From: Variovorax sp. ZS18.2.2
GTDB lineage: Bacteria > Pseudomonadota > Gammaproteobacteria > Burkholderiales > Burkholderiaceae_C
Assembly: GCF_024701975.1 (NCBI RefSeq)
Contig: NZ_JANLNM010000003.1
Span: 372,001 to 436,000 of the forward strand
Reading direction: 5' to 3'
Length of the DNA: 64,000 bases
Shown here: one piece after another, positions 9,289 to 17,167 of the stretch
Position numbering within the stretch: position 1 is the first letter of the stretch
Layout: each line of letters opens with the position of its first letter
The notes under the pieces: model-generated
Database searches by the model: none
Seen by the model: only the letters and a program-made list of their open reading frames with translations
What the model was told of the DNA's origin: nothing
Program-made: the position numbers and the translations under genes

Positions 9289-10029
9289 TCAGGCGACGCC
9301 ACCGTTGGCGCGCAGGATCTGGCCGTTGACCCAGCCCGCATCGGGACCGGCGAGGAAGGCCACCACCGAGGCAATGTCCTCCGGCTGGCCCAGGCGCTGC
9401 AACGGTGGCATCTTGGCGAAGGCCTGGATCTGTTCCTCGGTCTTGCCGTCGAGGAAGAGCGAGGTCGCGATCGGGCCCGGTGCCACGGCGTTCACCGTGA
9501 CGTTGCGGCCGCGCAGTTCCTTGGCGAACACGTGCGTGAAGGCCTCGACCGCCGCCTTGGTGGCGTTGTAGATCGCGTAGCCGGGCATGTTCAACGCGAG
9601 CGTGGTGCTAGAGAAGTTGACGATGCGGCCGCCCGCGTTCAAGCGCGTGGCGGCTTCGCGCAGCGTGTTGAAGGTGCCGCGCACGTTGATGTCGAAGGTC
9701 TGGTCGTAGAGCGCGTCGGTGTGGTCGGCCAGCGGCACGGTCTTGAGCACGCCGGCGTTGTTCACCAGCACGTCGACCTTGCCGAGTTGCGCTTCGACGG
9801 TGTCGAACATGGCGCGCACTTCGTCGGCGCTGGCCACGTCGGCCTTGACCGCGATGGCCTTGCCGCCGGCCGCCGTGAGTTCGGCGACCAGCGCGTCGGC
9901 CTGCGCCGAGCCCGAGGCGTAGTTGACGGCGACGGCGAAGCCGTCCTTCGAGAGACGCTGCGCAACGGCGGCGCCGATGCCGCGCGATGCGCCGGTGACG
10001 ATGGCGACTTGGAGGTTGCGGGTGGTCAT
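9289..10029 (-). CDS. SDR family oxidoreductase, FabG/glucose-dehydrogenase-like
   Basis: 246-aa classical SDR with the cofactor motif TGASRGIG (12-19), NNAG (90-93), catalytic Ser140/141, Tyr154 and Lys158, and the C-terminal WVNGQILRANGG typical of 3-oxoacyl-ACP-reductase-like enzymes. The start is the ATG at 10029; a longer frame to 10329 runs back into the divergent LysR gene. It is divergent from the LysR gene at 10154, which usually means direct control by that regulator. Confidence 0.9.
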   Translation of the reverse strand: MTTRNLQVAIVTGASRGIGAAVAQRLSKDGFAVAVNYASGSAQADALVAELTAAGGKAIAVKADVASADEVRAMFDTVEAQLGKVDVLVNNAGVLKTVPLADHTDALYDQTFDINVRGTFNTLREAATRLNAGGRIVNFSSTTLALNMPGYAIYNATKAAVEAFTHVFAKELRGRNVTVNAVAPGPIATSLFLDGKTEEQIQAFAKMPPLQRLGQPEDIASVVAFLAGPDAGWVNGQILRANGGVA

Positions 10030-10153
10030 GGTGCGATTCCTTTGCAGTGGTTGGTTGGTGAGACGAATGATCGATCGTTCCAACCAAAAGATAATCACCT
10101 GCCAATCGTCAATACAATTCCATTTACTTAAACAATAGACTGCAAGACGCCCC
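10030..10153. promoter_or_regulatory. AT-rich divergent promoter region, SDR / LysR
   Basis: 124-nt intergenic region, much richer in A and T than the surrounding DNA, between an SDR gene and a LysR regulator transcribed away from each other. A GATCGATC palindrome lies near 10069-10076. The arrangement is the classic one for a LysR regulator acting on its neighbour, but no single operator can be assigned. Confidence 0.5.
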
Positions 10154-11047
10154 ATGGACCGCTTCCAGGAAATGCAGGCCTTCGTGCGCATCGCCGAGCG
10201 CCAGAGCTTCACGCAGGCCTCCGAAGACCTGCAGATCCCGCGCGCCACCGTCACCACGCTCATCAAGCGCATGGAAGAGCGCATCGGCACGCGCCTCTTG
10301 GAGCGCACCACCCGCACCGTGCGCCTCACGCAGGACGGCGAGGCCTACTACCGCCGCTGCGTGCGCCTCCTGGCCGACATGGAAGAGGCCGAGGGATCGT
10401 TTCGCAACGAGGCGCCCAAGGGCCTGCTGCGCGTGAACCTGCAGGGCACGCTCGCGCGGCACTTCGTGGTGCCGGCGCTGCCCGGCTTTCTGGCGCGCTG
10501 CCCCGAGCTGCAACTGCACATCGGCGAGGACGACCGGCTGGTCGACCTCGTGCGCGAAGGTGTCGACTGCGTGCTGCGCGCGGGCACGCTGCAGGACTCG
10601 TCGATGGTCGGGCGCCGCGTCGCGCTGCTGCCGCAGGTGACGGTCGCGAGCCCCGACTACCTCACGAAGTACGGCGAGCCGGAGAGCATGGAAGCGCTGG
10701 CTTCGCACCGCGCGGTCAACTACATCTCCAGCGGCACGGGCAAGGTAGTGCCGCTCGAATTCACGGTCGATGGACGGCTGACGACCGTGGACCTGCCGGC
10801 GACCGTCTCGGTGACCGGCACCGATCTCTACACGGGCTCATCGGTTGCGGGGCTCGGGCTCGTGCAGGTGCCGCGCTACCGCGTGGCGGCCGAGTTGGCG
10901 GACGGCCGGCTGAAGGTGCTGATGCCCGATTTCGCGCCGCCGCCGATGCCCGTGTCGGTGCTGTACTCGCAGAACCGCCAGCTGTCGTCGCGCGTGCGTG
11001 TGTTCACGCAGTGGCTACGGGACATCTTCGAGGCGGCCGAGGCCTGA
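10154..11047 (+). CDS. LysR family transcriptional regulator
   Basis: 297-aa LysR-type regulator of the CrgA/DsdC-like group common in Burkholderiales. The N-terminal winged helix (about 1-60) contains FVRIAERQSFTQASEDLQ and ERTTRTVRLTQDGEAYY. An effector-binding domain of the periplasmic-protein type fills about 90-290. It is divergent from the SDR pair at 8.3-10.0 kb, the likeliest target. The effector is unknown. Confidence 0.92.
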   Translation: MDRFQEMQAFVRIAERQSFTQASEDLQIPRATVTTLIKRMEERIGTRLLERTTRTVRLTQDGEAYYRRCVRLLADMEEAEGSFRNEAPKGLLRVNLQGTLARHFVVPALPGFLARCPELQLHIGEDDRLVDLVREGVDCVLRAGTLQDSSMVGRRVALLPQVTVASPDYLTKYGEPESMEALASHRAVNYISSGTGKVVPLEFTVDGRLTTVDLPATVSVTGTDLYTGSSVAGLGLVQVPRYRVAAELADGRLKVLMPDFAPPPMPVSVLYSQNRQLSSRVRVFTQWLRDIFEAAEA

Positions 11048-11057
11048 CCCCTGCCTT

Positions 11058-11172
11058 GCTCCCTCCCCTTCCGGGGGAGGGTTGGGGTGGGGGCCAGCGG
11101 CGCATCAAGCACCAGCAGCCTTGCGAAGGCCGCGTGCCCCCATCCCAGCCTTCCCCCGGAAGGGGAAGGAGC
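11058..11172. repeat. large GC-rich inverted repeat between convergent genes
   Basis: Two imperfect complementary arms (11058-11094 and 11136-11172) of about 37 nt flank a 41-nt loop. Each arm also contains its own hairpin around CCCCTTCCGGGG. The element fills the gap between a rightward LysR gene and a leftward MFS gene, where it could end transcription from both sides, although no U-tract is present. A related element lies at 34255-34370. Confidence 0.75.
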
Positions 11173-11183
11173 AAGACGCGCAT

Positions 11184-12707
11184 TCAGCAGGCTGATGATT
11201 CCAACGCCACCGCACCCGCCTCGGCGTGCGTCTCGCCGCGCAGGAACACGAACACCACCAGCGCCGTCAACACAGTCACCCCAGCCAGCACGCACAGCAG
11301 CGTGCCGAACGCCGCGCCATACGCATGCAGCAGCGCCGCGCGGTCCACGCCCGGCAGCTGCGCGAGCGCCTGCGACAGGTCACCCGTCGTCACCCGCTGC
11401 GCCGCTTGCGATGTCGCACCGGGATGCGCCGGCAATCGCGCCAGTTGCAGCGCGACCAGCGCCGTCAACCCCGCTCCCACCAGCGCGAGCGCGATGCCCT
11501 CTCCCGCCACCCGCACCGTGTTGAAGATGCCCGACGCCATGCCCGCGCGCTCGCGCGGCACCACGCTTACCGCGAGCCCGTCCATCAGGCCCCACGGCAG
11601 GCCGATGCCCGCGCCGATCAAGAGCAGCGGCCACACGATCGCGTGCAGCGGCGTGCCCGGCGCGCAGTAGCTGAGCCAGAGCAACCCCGCCGCGCACACC
11701 AGCAGCCCCACGGCCGAGATCACGCCCGCCGAGAACCGATGTGCGAGCGAAGCCGCCAGCGTCGGCACCACGAGGATCGGCCCCGAGAGCGCGAACATGA
11801 ACACGCCCGCCTCCATCGCACTGCGCCCTTCCAGCCCGATGAAGCGGATCGGCAGCAACACCAGCAGCACGACAAAACCATAGGCCGGCGCTGCGGCCAG
11901 CAACTGCACGCCGACGAAGCGCGGAAAGCGGAACAGCGACAGGTCGAGCATCGGATGCGCCACGCGCCGCTCGATGGCGATGAAGGCCGCGCCCGTCAGC
12001 GCCGCGCCGGCCAGCGCGCCGATCACCCACGGGCTGCCCCAGCCGCTGTCGGGCGCCTGCAGCACGCCGAGCGTGAGCAGCGTCAGCGCGGCGGTGAAGG
12101 TGACCGTGCCGGGTACATCGAGCCCCATGGCGTGCGGGTTGCTCGACTCGCGCATGCTCGGCGAGGCGATGCACAGCGCCACGAGGCTGATCGCGCCCGG
12201 ACTCAGCATCACAGATTGCCAGCCGAAGCTCTCGGCAAGCCAGCCCGAGAGGATCGAGCCGCACGACAGCCCCACGCCGAACGAGGTGCCGATGAAGCTG
12301 AACGCCCGCGTGCGCGCCGCGCCGTCGAACACCTGCGCCAACGCCGCCGTGCCGGATGCGAACGCGGCCGCCGAGCCCAGCCCCTGCAGGGCGCGCGCGA
12401 GATCGAAGGCGACGATGCCGGGCGCGAGCGTCAGCAACGAACTGCTGAGCGCGACCACCGCGAGCCCCATGAGGAAGACGCGCTTGCGGCCGTAGGCATC
12501 GGCCAGCGCGCCCGCCGCCATCAGCGTCGCACCGAAGCTCAGCATGAAGGCGTTGGTCACCCAGTTGAGTTGCACCGGGCTGCCGCCCAGCGCATCGCGG
12601 ATCGCGGGCAACACCACCGCCGGGCCGGTGAAGCTCAATGGCATGCCCAAAGCCGCCAAGCAGACGGCGGCCAGCAGCCAGTTCTTGTTGTCGGAAGGCG
12701 ATGACAT
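11184..12707 (-). CDS. MFS transporter, DHA2 (14-TM drug exporter) type
   Basis: 507-aa inner-membrane protein with about 14 hydrophobic helices. Family motifs include LNWVTNAFMLSFGATLMAAG followed by ADAYGRKRVF (motif A, after helix 2) and a motif C-like GLGSAAAF region. DHA2 members export drugs or metabolites by proton antiport; the substrate here is unknown. It is divergent from the LysR gene at 12818, across 110 nt, which probably controls it. Confidence 0.88.
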   Translation of the reverse strand: MSSPSDNKNWLLAAVCLAALGMPLSFTGPAVVLPAIRDALGGSPVQLNWVTNAFMLSFGATLMAAGALADAYGRKRVFLMGLAVVALSSSLLTLAPGIVAFDLARALQGLGSAAAFASGTAALAQVFDGAARTRAFSFIGTSFGVGLSCGSILSGWLAESFGWQSVMLSPGAISLVALCIASPSMRESSNPHAMGLDVPGTVTFTAALTLLTLGVLQAPDSGWGSPWVIGALAGAALTGAAFIAIERRVAHPMLDLSLFRFPRFVGVQLLAAAPAYGFVVLLVLLPIRFIGLEGRSAMEAGVFMFALSGPILVVPTLAASLAHRFSAGVISAVGLLVCAAGLLWLSYCAPGTPLHAIVWPLLLIGAGIGLPWGLMDGLAVSVVPRERAGMASGIFNTVRVAGEGIALALVGAGLTALVALQLARLPAHPGATSQAAQRVTTGDLSQALAQLPGVDRAALLHAYGAAFGTLLCVLAGVTVLTALVVFVFLRGETHAEAGAVALESSAC

Positions 12708-12817
12708 CGAGGGCTTTCACGCAGAAGGGAGGAAGGAGCCACAGAAGATAGAAAGGAATCAATGGAATGAAAATGGCGCCATTGATCCACACACTCCCAA
12801 CCCAAGGTTGTTAATCC

Positions 12818-13738
12818 ATGGACAGCTTCAGCGGACTCGAATCCTTCGTGCGGGCGGCCGACCTGTTGAGCTTTGCCAAGGCAGGGCGGTTGCTGGGCAT
12901 CTCGGCCTCGGCCGTGGGCAAGAACGTCGCGCGGCTCGAACAGCAGTTGGGCCTCAGGCTCTTCAACCGCACCACGCGGCACGTGCGGCTGACCGAGGAA
13001 GGCGCGATGTTCCACGAGCGCTGCCGGCGCATCCTCGACGAGCTCGACGATGCGCGGGCGATGATGCAGGACGCGGTCGCAGCCCCCAGAGGGCGCCTCC
13101 GCGTGAGTCTGCCGACCATCGGCTATCGCTTCCTCTTGCCGATCCTGCCGGCCTTCAAGGCGCGCTTTCCCGAGATCGAACTCGACCTCGATTTCAACGA
13201 CCGCCTGGTCGACGTGATCGCCGAGGGCGTGGACGTGGCGATCCGCAGCGGCGAACTCGGCGACTCGCAACTCGTGGCGCGCCGGCTCGGTCCGTTCAAC
13301 TTCGTGCTCGTCGCCTCGCCCGCCTACCTGGCAGAACACGGCGTGCCGCAGGTGCCGGCCGACCTCGCCCGGCACAGTTGCCTGCGCTACAAGTTCGTGA
13401 CCGGCGGAAAGATCGAGGACTGGGACCTGCCGGGCCTGCCCGCGCAGCTGCCGCCCGGCCTGTTGTGCAACAACATGGAAGCCATGCTCGGCGCGGCCGT
13501 GGCCGGCCTCGGCGTGGCCTACATGCCCGACTTCCTCGCGCGCGATTCGCTCTGCCGCGGCGAACTGCAGCGCGTGCTCGAGACGCACCTCGTGCGCCAG
13601 GGGCAGTTCTCGGCGCTGTGGTCGTCGAGCCGGCAGTTGTCGCCGAAGGTCAGGGCGTTCGTGGACTTTGCGGGGGAGCACATGTTCAAGGAAGACGGCG
13701 CAGCCATGCGGCCAACCAAGACTGAATTCAGACCATAA
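12818..13738 (+). CDS. LysR family transcriptional regulator
   Basis: 306-aa LysR-type regulator. The N-terminal helix-turn-helix (about 1-60) reads FVRAADLLSFAKAGRLLGIS and FNRTTRHVRLTEEGAMF. The effector domain extends from about 90. Divergent placement beside the MFS exporter suggests it senses the exported compound or a precursor. It is the last ordinary chromosomal gene before the toxin-antitoxin/ATPase patch. Confidence 0.92.
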   Translation: MDSFSGLESFVRAADLLSFAKAGRLLGISASAVGKNVARLEQQLGLRLFNRTTRHVRLTEEGAMFHERCRRILDELDDARAMMQDAVAAPRGRLRVSLPTIGYRFLLPILPAFKARFPEIELDLDFNDRLVDVIAEGVDVAIRSGELGDSQLVARRLGPFNFVLVASPAYLAEHGVPQVPADLARHSCLRYKFVTGGKIEDWDLPGLPAQLPPGLLCNNMEAMLGAAVAGLGVAYMPDFLARDSLCRGELQRVLETHLVRQGQFSALWSSSRQLSPKVRAFVDFAGEHMFKEDGAAMRPTKTEFRP

Positions 13739-13770
13739 TCAGTTCGATCGATAACCACAGGGTGAGCGCA

Positions 13771-14043
13771 ATGAATTTCTCCACGCAGGTCAAGCCCATC
13801 AGCTATCTCAAGAGCCATGCCGCGGACATCGTGAAGACCCTCTCGGACACCCGCGAGCCCATGGTCATTACCCAGAACGGCGAGGCCAAGCTCGTGGTGA
13901 TGGATGTCCGCTCCTACGAAGAACACGAAGCGACCCTCGCGCTCCTGAAAGTCCTGGCGCTCGGCAATCGCGAAATCGAGCAGGGCCAATTCAGGTCTGC
14001 GGACGACGTGTTCGCCGAGTTGGACAAAGAAGACGCCCCATGA
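13771..14043 (+). CDS. Phd/YefM family antitoxin
   Basis: 90-aa antitoxin. The N-terminal DNA-binding domain has the family features ISYLKSHAADIV and REPMVITQNGEAKLVVMDVRSYEE. The acidic C-terminal tail (about 60-90) would wrap the toxin. The ATG at 13771 follows the purine-rich AGGGTGAG and is preferred over the in-frame GTG at 13762. The antitoxin probably represses its own operon. It overlaps the toxin gene by 4 nt. Confidence 0.92.
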   Translation: MNFSTQVKPISYLKSHAADIVKTLSDTREPMVITQNGEAKLVVMDVRSYEEHEATLALLKVLALGNREIEQGQFRSADDVFAELDKEDAP

Positions 14044-14363
14044 AGGTTGTGTTCCTGCGTTCCGCCGAGGCCGACCTGAAGGACCTGAGGCGCTACCTCA
14101 TCAAGAACTTCGGCACGGACATCTGGGCGGCGAGCTACGAAAAGATCAAGCAATCCGTCGCAATGATCGAAGCGCATCCCCAGGCAGGCCGGATTCCGGA
14201 GGAACTGGAAAACCTGAACGCGGCCCAGTACCGGCAAGTCATCTCAGGCATGAACCGCATCATTTACGAGGTGCGAGTGGATGTCGCTTACATCCACATC
14301 GTCTGCGACACGCGAAGAGATCTGAAGGGTCTGCTCATGCGGCGCATGGTTGGCGCCGTTTGA
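14040..14363 (+). CDS. RelE/ParE superfamily toxin
   Basis: 107-aa toxin. The fold is indicated by SAEADLKDLRRYLIKNFG (two N-terminal helices), the strand YRQVISGMNRIIYEVRVD, and HIVCDTRRDLKGLLMRRM. The helical N-terminus and lack of the classic RelE catalytic set make a ParE-type (gyrase-targeting) toxin likelier than an mRNA endonuclease, but this is inference. It is translationally coupled to the antitoxin and converges on the OLD-like ATPase gene. Confidence 0.9.
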   Translation: MKVVFLRSAEADLKDLRRYLIKNFGTDIWAASYEKIKQSVAMIEAHPQAGRIPEELENLNAAQYRQVISGMNRIIYEVRVDVAYIHIVCDTRRDLKGLLMRRMVGAV

Positions 14364-14394
14364 GATCGAGCGTCTCCGCTGCCTGAGGGGTACG

Positions 14395-14412
14395 ACGTGG
14401 CTTACGCCACGT
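14395..14412. terminator. hairpin between convergent toxin and ATPase genes
   Basis: ACGTGGC-TTAC-GCCACGT is a perfect 7-bp stem with a 4-nt loop. The stop codon of the leftward ATPase gene (14402-14404) lies in the loop. There is no T-run on either side, so it would be a weak or factor-assisted terminator. Confidence 0.45.
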
Positions 14413-15865
14413 ACGCCAGCTGACTCTCCGCCTGCTCGCTGACGGTTCCGGATGATGCCTCGACGGGGACAGCACTCCCCATCCGGCTCAGCGCAATCGC
14501 CGCCTGCAACGGATAGAGCGTCCGCGCATCCCCCTCCGCCTTGTTGCTCACCGTCGTCCCCGAGGCCTCGCTCATGCTCGCCGTGCGCACCGCGTCCAGC
14601 CGGTGCGTGGGCACCATGAACGGCGAGTGCGTCGTGTAGACGATCTGGTTGCCGAAGTCCTGCTCGAAGTGCGCGAGCAGGTCGGCCTGCGAATGCGCAT
14701 GCAGGTGCAGGCCGGGCTCGTCCAGCAGCAGGATCGCATCGCCCGCGCCCCGCGTGTCCGCAAAGAACGTGATGTAGAACGAGAAGAACCACTGGAAGCC
14801 GCGGCTGCGCTCGTCGAGGTTCACTTCGACCTCGTAGGCGCCGTTCGGGTCGGACACCAGCGTGTCCATGTACGGCCCGTCGAGGTTGAAGCGGACCTTG
14901 AGCTCGCGGTCTTTCCACACGCGGCGGATCTCGGACGTGACGACCGAGCCGGCGCGGTTCACGAGTTGGTTGCGCGTGGCCTGGTCGTTCTTCTCCAGCA
15001 GCTCCTGCAGCTGCTGCGGATCGAGGCCCGCGACCTTGCAGAGCTTCTCGAAGCTGCGCTGCTCGGGCGTCGCCTGGCCCCAGCCCTTGCGAACGAGGTA
15101 GTCGGCAATGTTCTGGCGGCCGGGCAGCGCGGGGTATTCGTCCACGTAGACGAAGCGCGGCAGTTTTTCGAGCACCCATTGCTTCGCCTTCGCGAGCGCG
15201 GGCGTGTCGTTGGCGATCGCGTGGGCCATGTCCTCGAGTTCGACCAGCATCTGCTCCTGCTTGTCGCTGAGCTCGGCATCCGCGACGGCCATCGCCTTGC
15301 GCAAGGCCTGCAGCGCCCTCACCGCGCCTTCCGACCACCGGATGTAGTCGGGGCTCGGGATCATCGCGGCGTCGAATGCATCGGCCTCCTGCTCCAGCGT
15401 GGCGCGGGCGGCTTCGGCGACCTTCTCGGCCGCGGCCTTGACGGCGGGCACGATCTTGCGGACCTTGCCTTTGATGTCCGACACATCGAGCGAGAGTTCG
15501 CCGAGGCCTTCGAAGCCGGTCCAGCGCGTCGCGGCGTAGCCCCGGCCGGCGGTGACGTGGCGCACGTCCGATGCGCGCGGAAGGATCGCCTTGAGTTCGG
15601 CGCGCTCGTTGTCGTCGAGCGCCCAGCGCGTCGCGACGACGGGCGTGTCGCCTTGGCATTCTTCGAGGCGGCGGTGCCGCGGAAAGTCCTTGATCGGGCT
15701 GAGTTCGGCCAGGCCTTCGGCCGGGTTCAGGCTGTGGAGCGCGCGCAGCAGGTTCGATTTGCCGCTGTCATTTCGACCGAGGATCGCCGTGATCTGTGTG
15801 GAGTCGATGGGGCCGCTGTCGTTGATCGAGCGAAAGTTGGTGATCTGGAATGACGCCAAGCGCAT
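14402..15865 (-). CDS. OLD/RecF-like AAA ATPase without TOPRIM domain
   Basis: 487-aa SMC/RecF-type ATPase. It starts with the family signature MRLASFQITNFRSI, has Walker A GRNDSGKS (30-37), a central helical region (about 150-260), Walker B LLLDEPGLHLHA (Asp382, Glu383) and the H-loop TTHSPF. In OLD nucleases a TOPRIM domain of roughly 150-200 residues follows; here the protein ends about 80 residues after the H-loop. Only 38 nt separate its stop from the facing toxin gene, so no detached TOPRIM remnant exists. Candidates are a truncated OLD, or a stand-alone ATPase of a phage-defence system. Function unproven. Confidence 0.8.
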   Translation of the reverse strand: MRLASFQITNFRSINDSGPIDSTQITAILGRNDSGKSNLLRALHSLNPAEGLAELSPIKDFPRHRRLEECQGDTPVVATRWALDDNERAELKAILPRASDVRHVTAGRGYAATRWTGFEGLGELSLDVSDIKGKVRKIVPAVKAAAEKVAEAARATLEQEADAFDAAMIPSPDYIRWSEGAVRALQALRKAMAVADAELSDKQEQMLVELEDMAHAIANDTPALAKAKQWVLEKLPRFVYVDEYPALPGRQNIADYLVRKGWGQATPEQRSFEKLCKVAGLDPQQLQELLEKNDQATRNQLVNRAGSVVTSEIRRVWKDRELKVRFNLDGPYMDTLVSDPNGAYEVEVNLDERSRGFQWFFSFYITFFADTRGAGDAILLLDEPGLHLHAHSQADLLAHFEQDFGNQIVYTTHSPFMVPTHRLDAVRTASMSEASGTTVSNKAEGDARTLYPLQAAIALSRMGSAVPVEASSGTVSEQAESQLAYVA

Positions 15866-15903
15866 GAAAGGGAGTTCTCTTCGAATGAATGATTGCAGGG
15901 TCG

Positions 15904-15922
15904 GGGAATGTATTGCATTCCC
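15904..15922. promoter_or_regulatory. inverted repeat upstream of the OLD-like ATPase gene
   Basis: GGGAATG-TATTG-CATTCCC is a perfect 7-bp inverted repeat centred about 48 nt upstream of the ATPase ATG. The 15866-15979 gap is AT-richer than its surroundings. It is placed where an operator would act, but no regulator is identified. Confidence 0.4.
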
Positions 15923-15979
15923 GGCCCTCCTCTTCCCGCGAAAAGAAAAATTACCCGGCCGCGCCGCCGGCCCAGCCCC

Positions 15980-17167
15980 TCAGATTTTTTGCAGCGCCTG
16001 CTGCAAGTCAGCGCGCAGGTCTTCCAGGTCTTCGACGCCCACCGACAACCTGACGAGCCCGTCGCCGATGCCGAGCCGGGTACGGGTTTCGACCGGAATG
16101 GTGGCGTGGGTCATGATGGCCGGGTGCTCGATCAGGCTCTCGACGCCGCCAAGGCTCTCGGCCAGCGCAAATATCTGCACCGCCTCGAGAAAACGCCGCG
16201 CGCCGGCGAGGTCGGTGCGCAGGTCGATCGAGATCATGCCGCCGAAGCCGTTCATCTGGCGCCTGGCCCGCTCATGCTGCGGATGCGAGGCCAGGCCCGG
16301 GTAGTGCACGCGCGCGACCTGCGGCTGGCTTTCCAGCCATTGCGCGAGCGCAAGCGCGCTGCTGCAATGCCGCTCCATGCGCAACGCCAGGGTCTTCACC
16401 CCGCGCAGCGTGAGGAAGCTGTCGAAGGGGCTCGCGATGGCGCCCACCGAGTTCTGCAGAAAACCCAGCTGCTCCCGCAGCGGCGCGTGCCGCGCTTCGC
16501 GGCCGACGATGGCCACGCCGCCGATCACGTCCGAATGACCGTTGAGGTATTTGGTGGTCGAGTGCACGACCACATCGAAACCGAGGTCCAGCGGGCGCTG
16601 GACCCAGGGGCTCGCAAAGGTGTTGTCGGCCACGCAGAGAATGCCGCGCTCGCGGCAGATGTCGGCGATGGCGCGCAGGTCGGCCAGGCGCAAGAGCGGA
16701 TTGGTCGGCGTCTCGACCCACACCATGCGCGTGTCGGGCTGCAGTGCGGCCAGCAGCCTGGCCGGATCGGTCAGGTCGACGAAGCTGAAGCGGTGGCCGG
16801 CACTGCGTGTGCGCACCCGCTCGAACAGACGGAAGGTGCCGCCGTAGACGTCGTCGCCGGAGACGATGTGCGAGTTGGCGTCCAGCAATTCGAGCGTGGT
16901 CGAGATGGCGGCCAGTCCGGAAGCGAAGGCGAAGGCCGCGGAGCCGTTTTCGAGATCGGCCACGCAGCGCTCCAGCGCCCAGCGCGTCGGGTTGTGCGAG
17001 CGGCCGTAGTCCAGGCCCTTGTGCACGCCGGGGCTCTGCTGCACGTAGGTCGAGGTCGCGTAGATGGGCGGCATGATCGCGCCCGTCGTCGGGTCGGGCG
17101 ACTGGCCGGCGTGGATCACGCGGGTGGCGAAACCGGCCCGGCGAGTGTCGGAAGTGTCTTGGCTCAT
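15980..17167 (-). CDS. cystathionine gamma-lyase/gamma-synthase-type PLP enzyme
   Basis: 395-aa Cys/Met-metabolism PLP enzyme. Motifs: YGRSHNPTR (54-62), FASGLAA (81-87), DNTFASP (181-187) and the PLP lysine Lys206 in HSTTKYLNGHSD. The upstream neighbour, overlapping by 4 nt, is a cystathionine beta-synthase, so the natural reading is cystathionine gamma-lyase completing reverse transsulfuration from homocysteine to cysteine. Gamma-synthase or beta-lyase activity cannot be excluded from sequence alone. Confidence 0.88.
   Translation of the reverse strand: MSQDTSDTRRAGFATRVIHAGQSPDPTTGAIMPPIYATSTYVQQSPGVHKGLDYGRSHNPTRWALERCVADLENGSAAFAFASGLAAISTTLELLDANSHIVSGDDVYGGTFRLFERVRTRSAGHRFSFVDLTDPARLLAALQPDTRMVWVETPTNPLLRLADLRAIADICRERGILCVADNTFASPWVQRPLDLGFDVVVHSTTKYLNGHSDVIGGVAIVGREARHAPLREQLGFLQNSVGAIASPFDSFLTLRGVKTLALRMERHCSSALALAQWLESQPQVARVHYPGLASHPQHERARRQMNGFGGMISIDLRTDLAGARRFLEAVQIFALAESLGGVESLIEHPAIMTHATIPVETRTRLGIGDGLVRLSVGVEDLEDLRADLQQALQKI

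Noticed and set aside
11058..11172. Possible CRISPR array or insertion-sequence end
   Set aside because: There is only a pair of inverted arms, no regularly spaced direct repeats and no transposase.
14402..15865. Complete Gabija- or PARIS-type defence system
   Set aside because: No UvrD-like helicase, AriB-like effector or separate TOPRIM gene is adjacent; only the ATPase is present.
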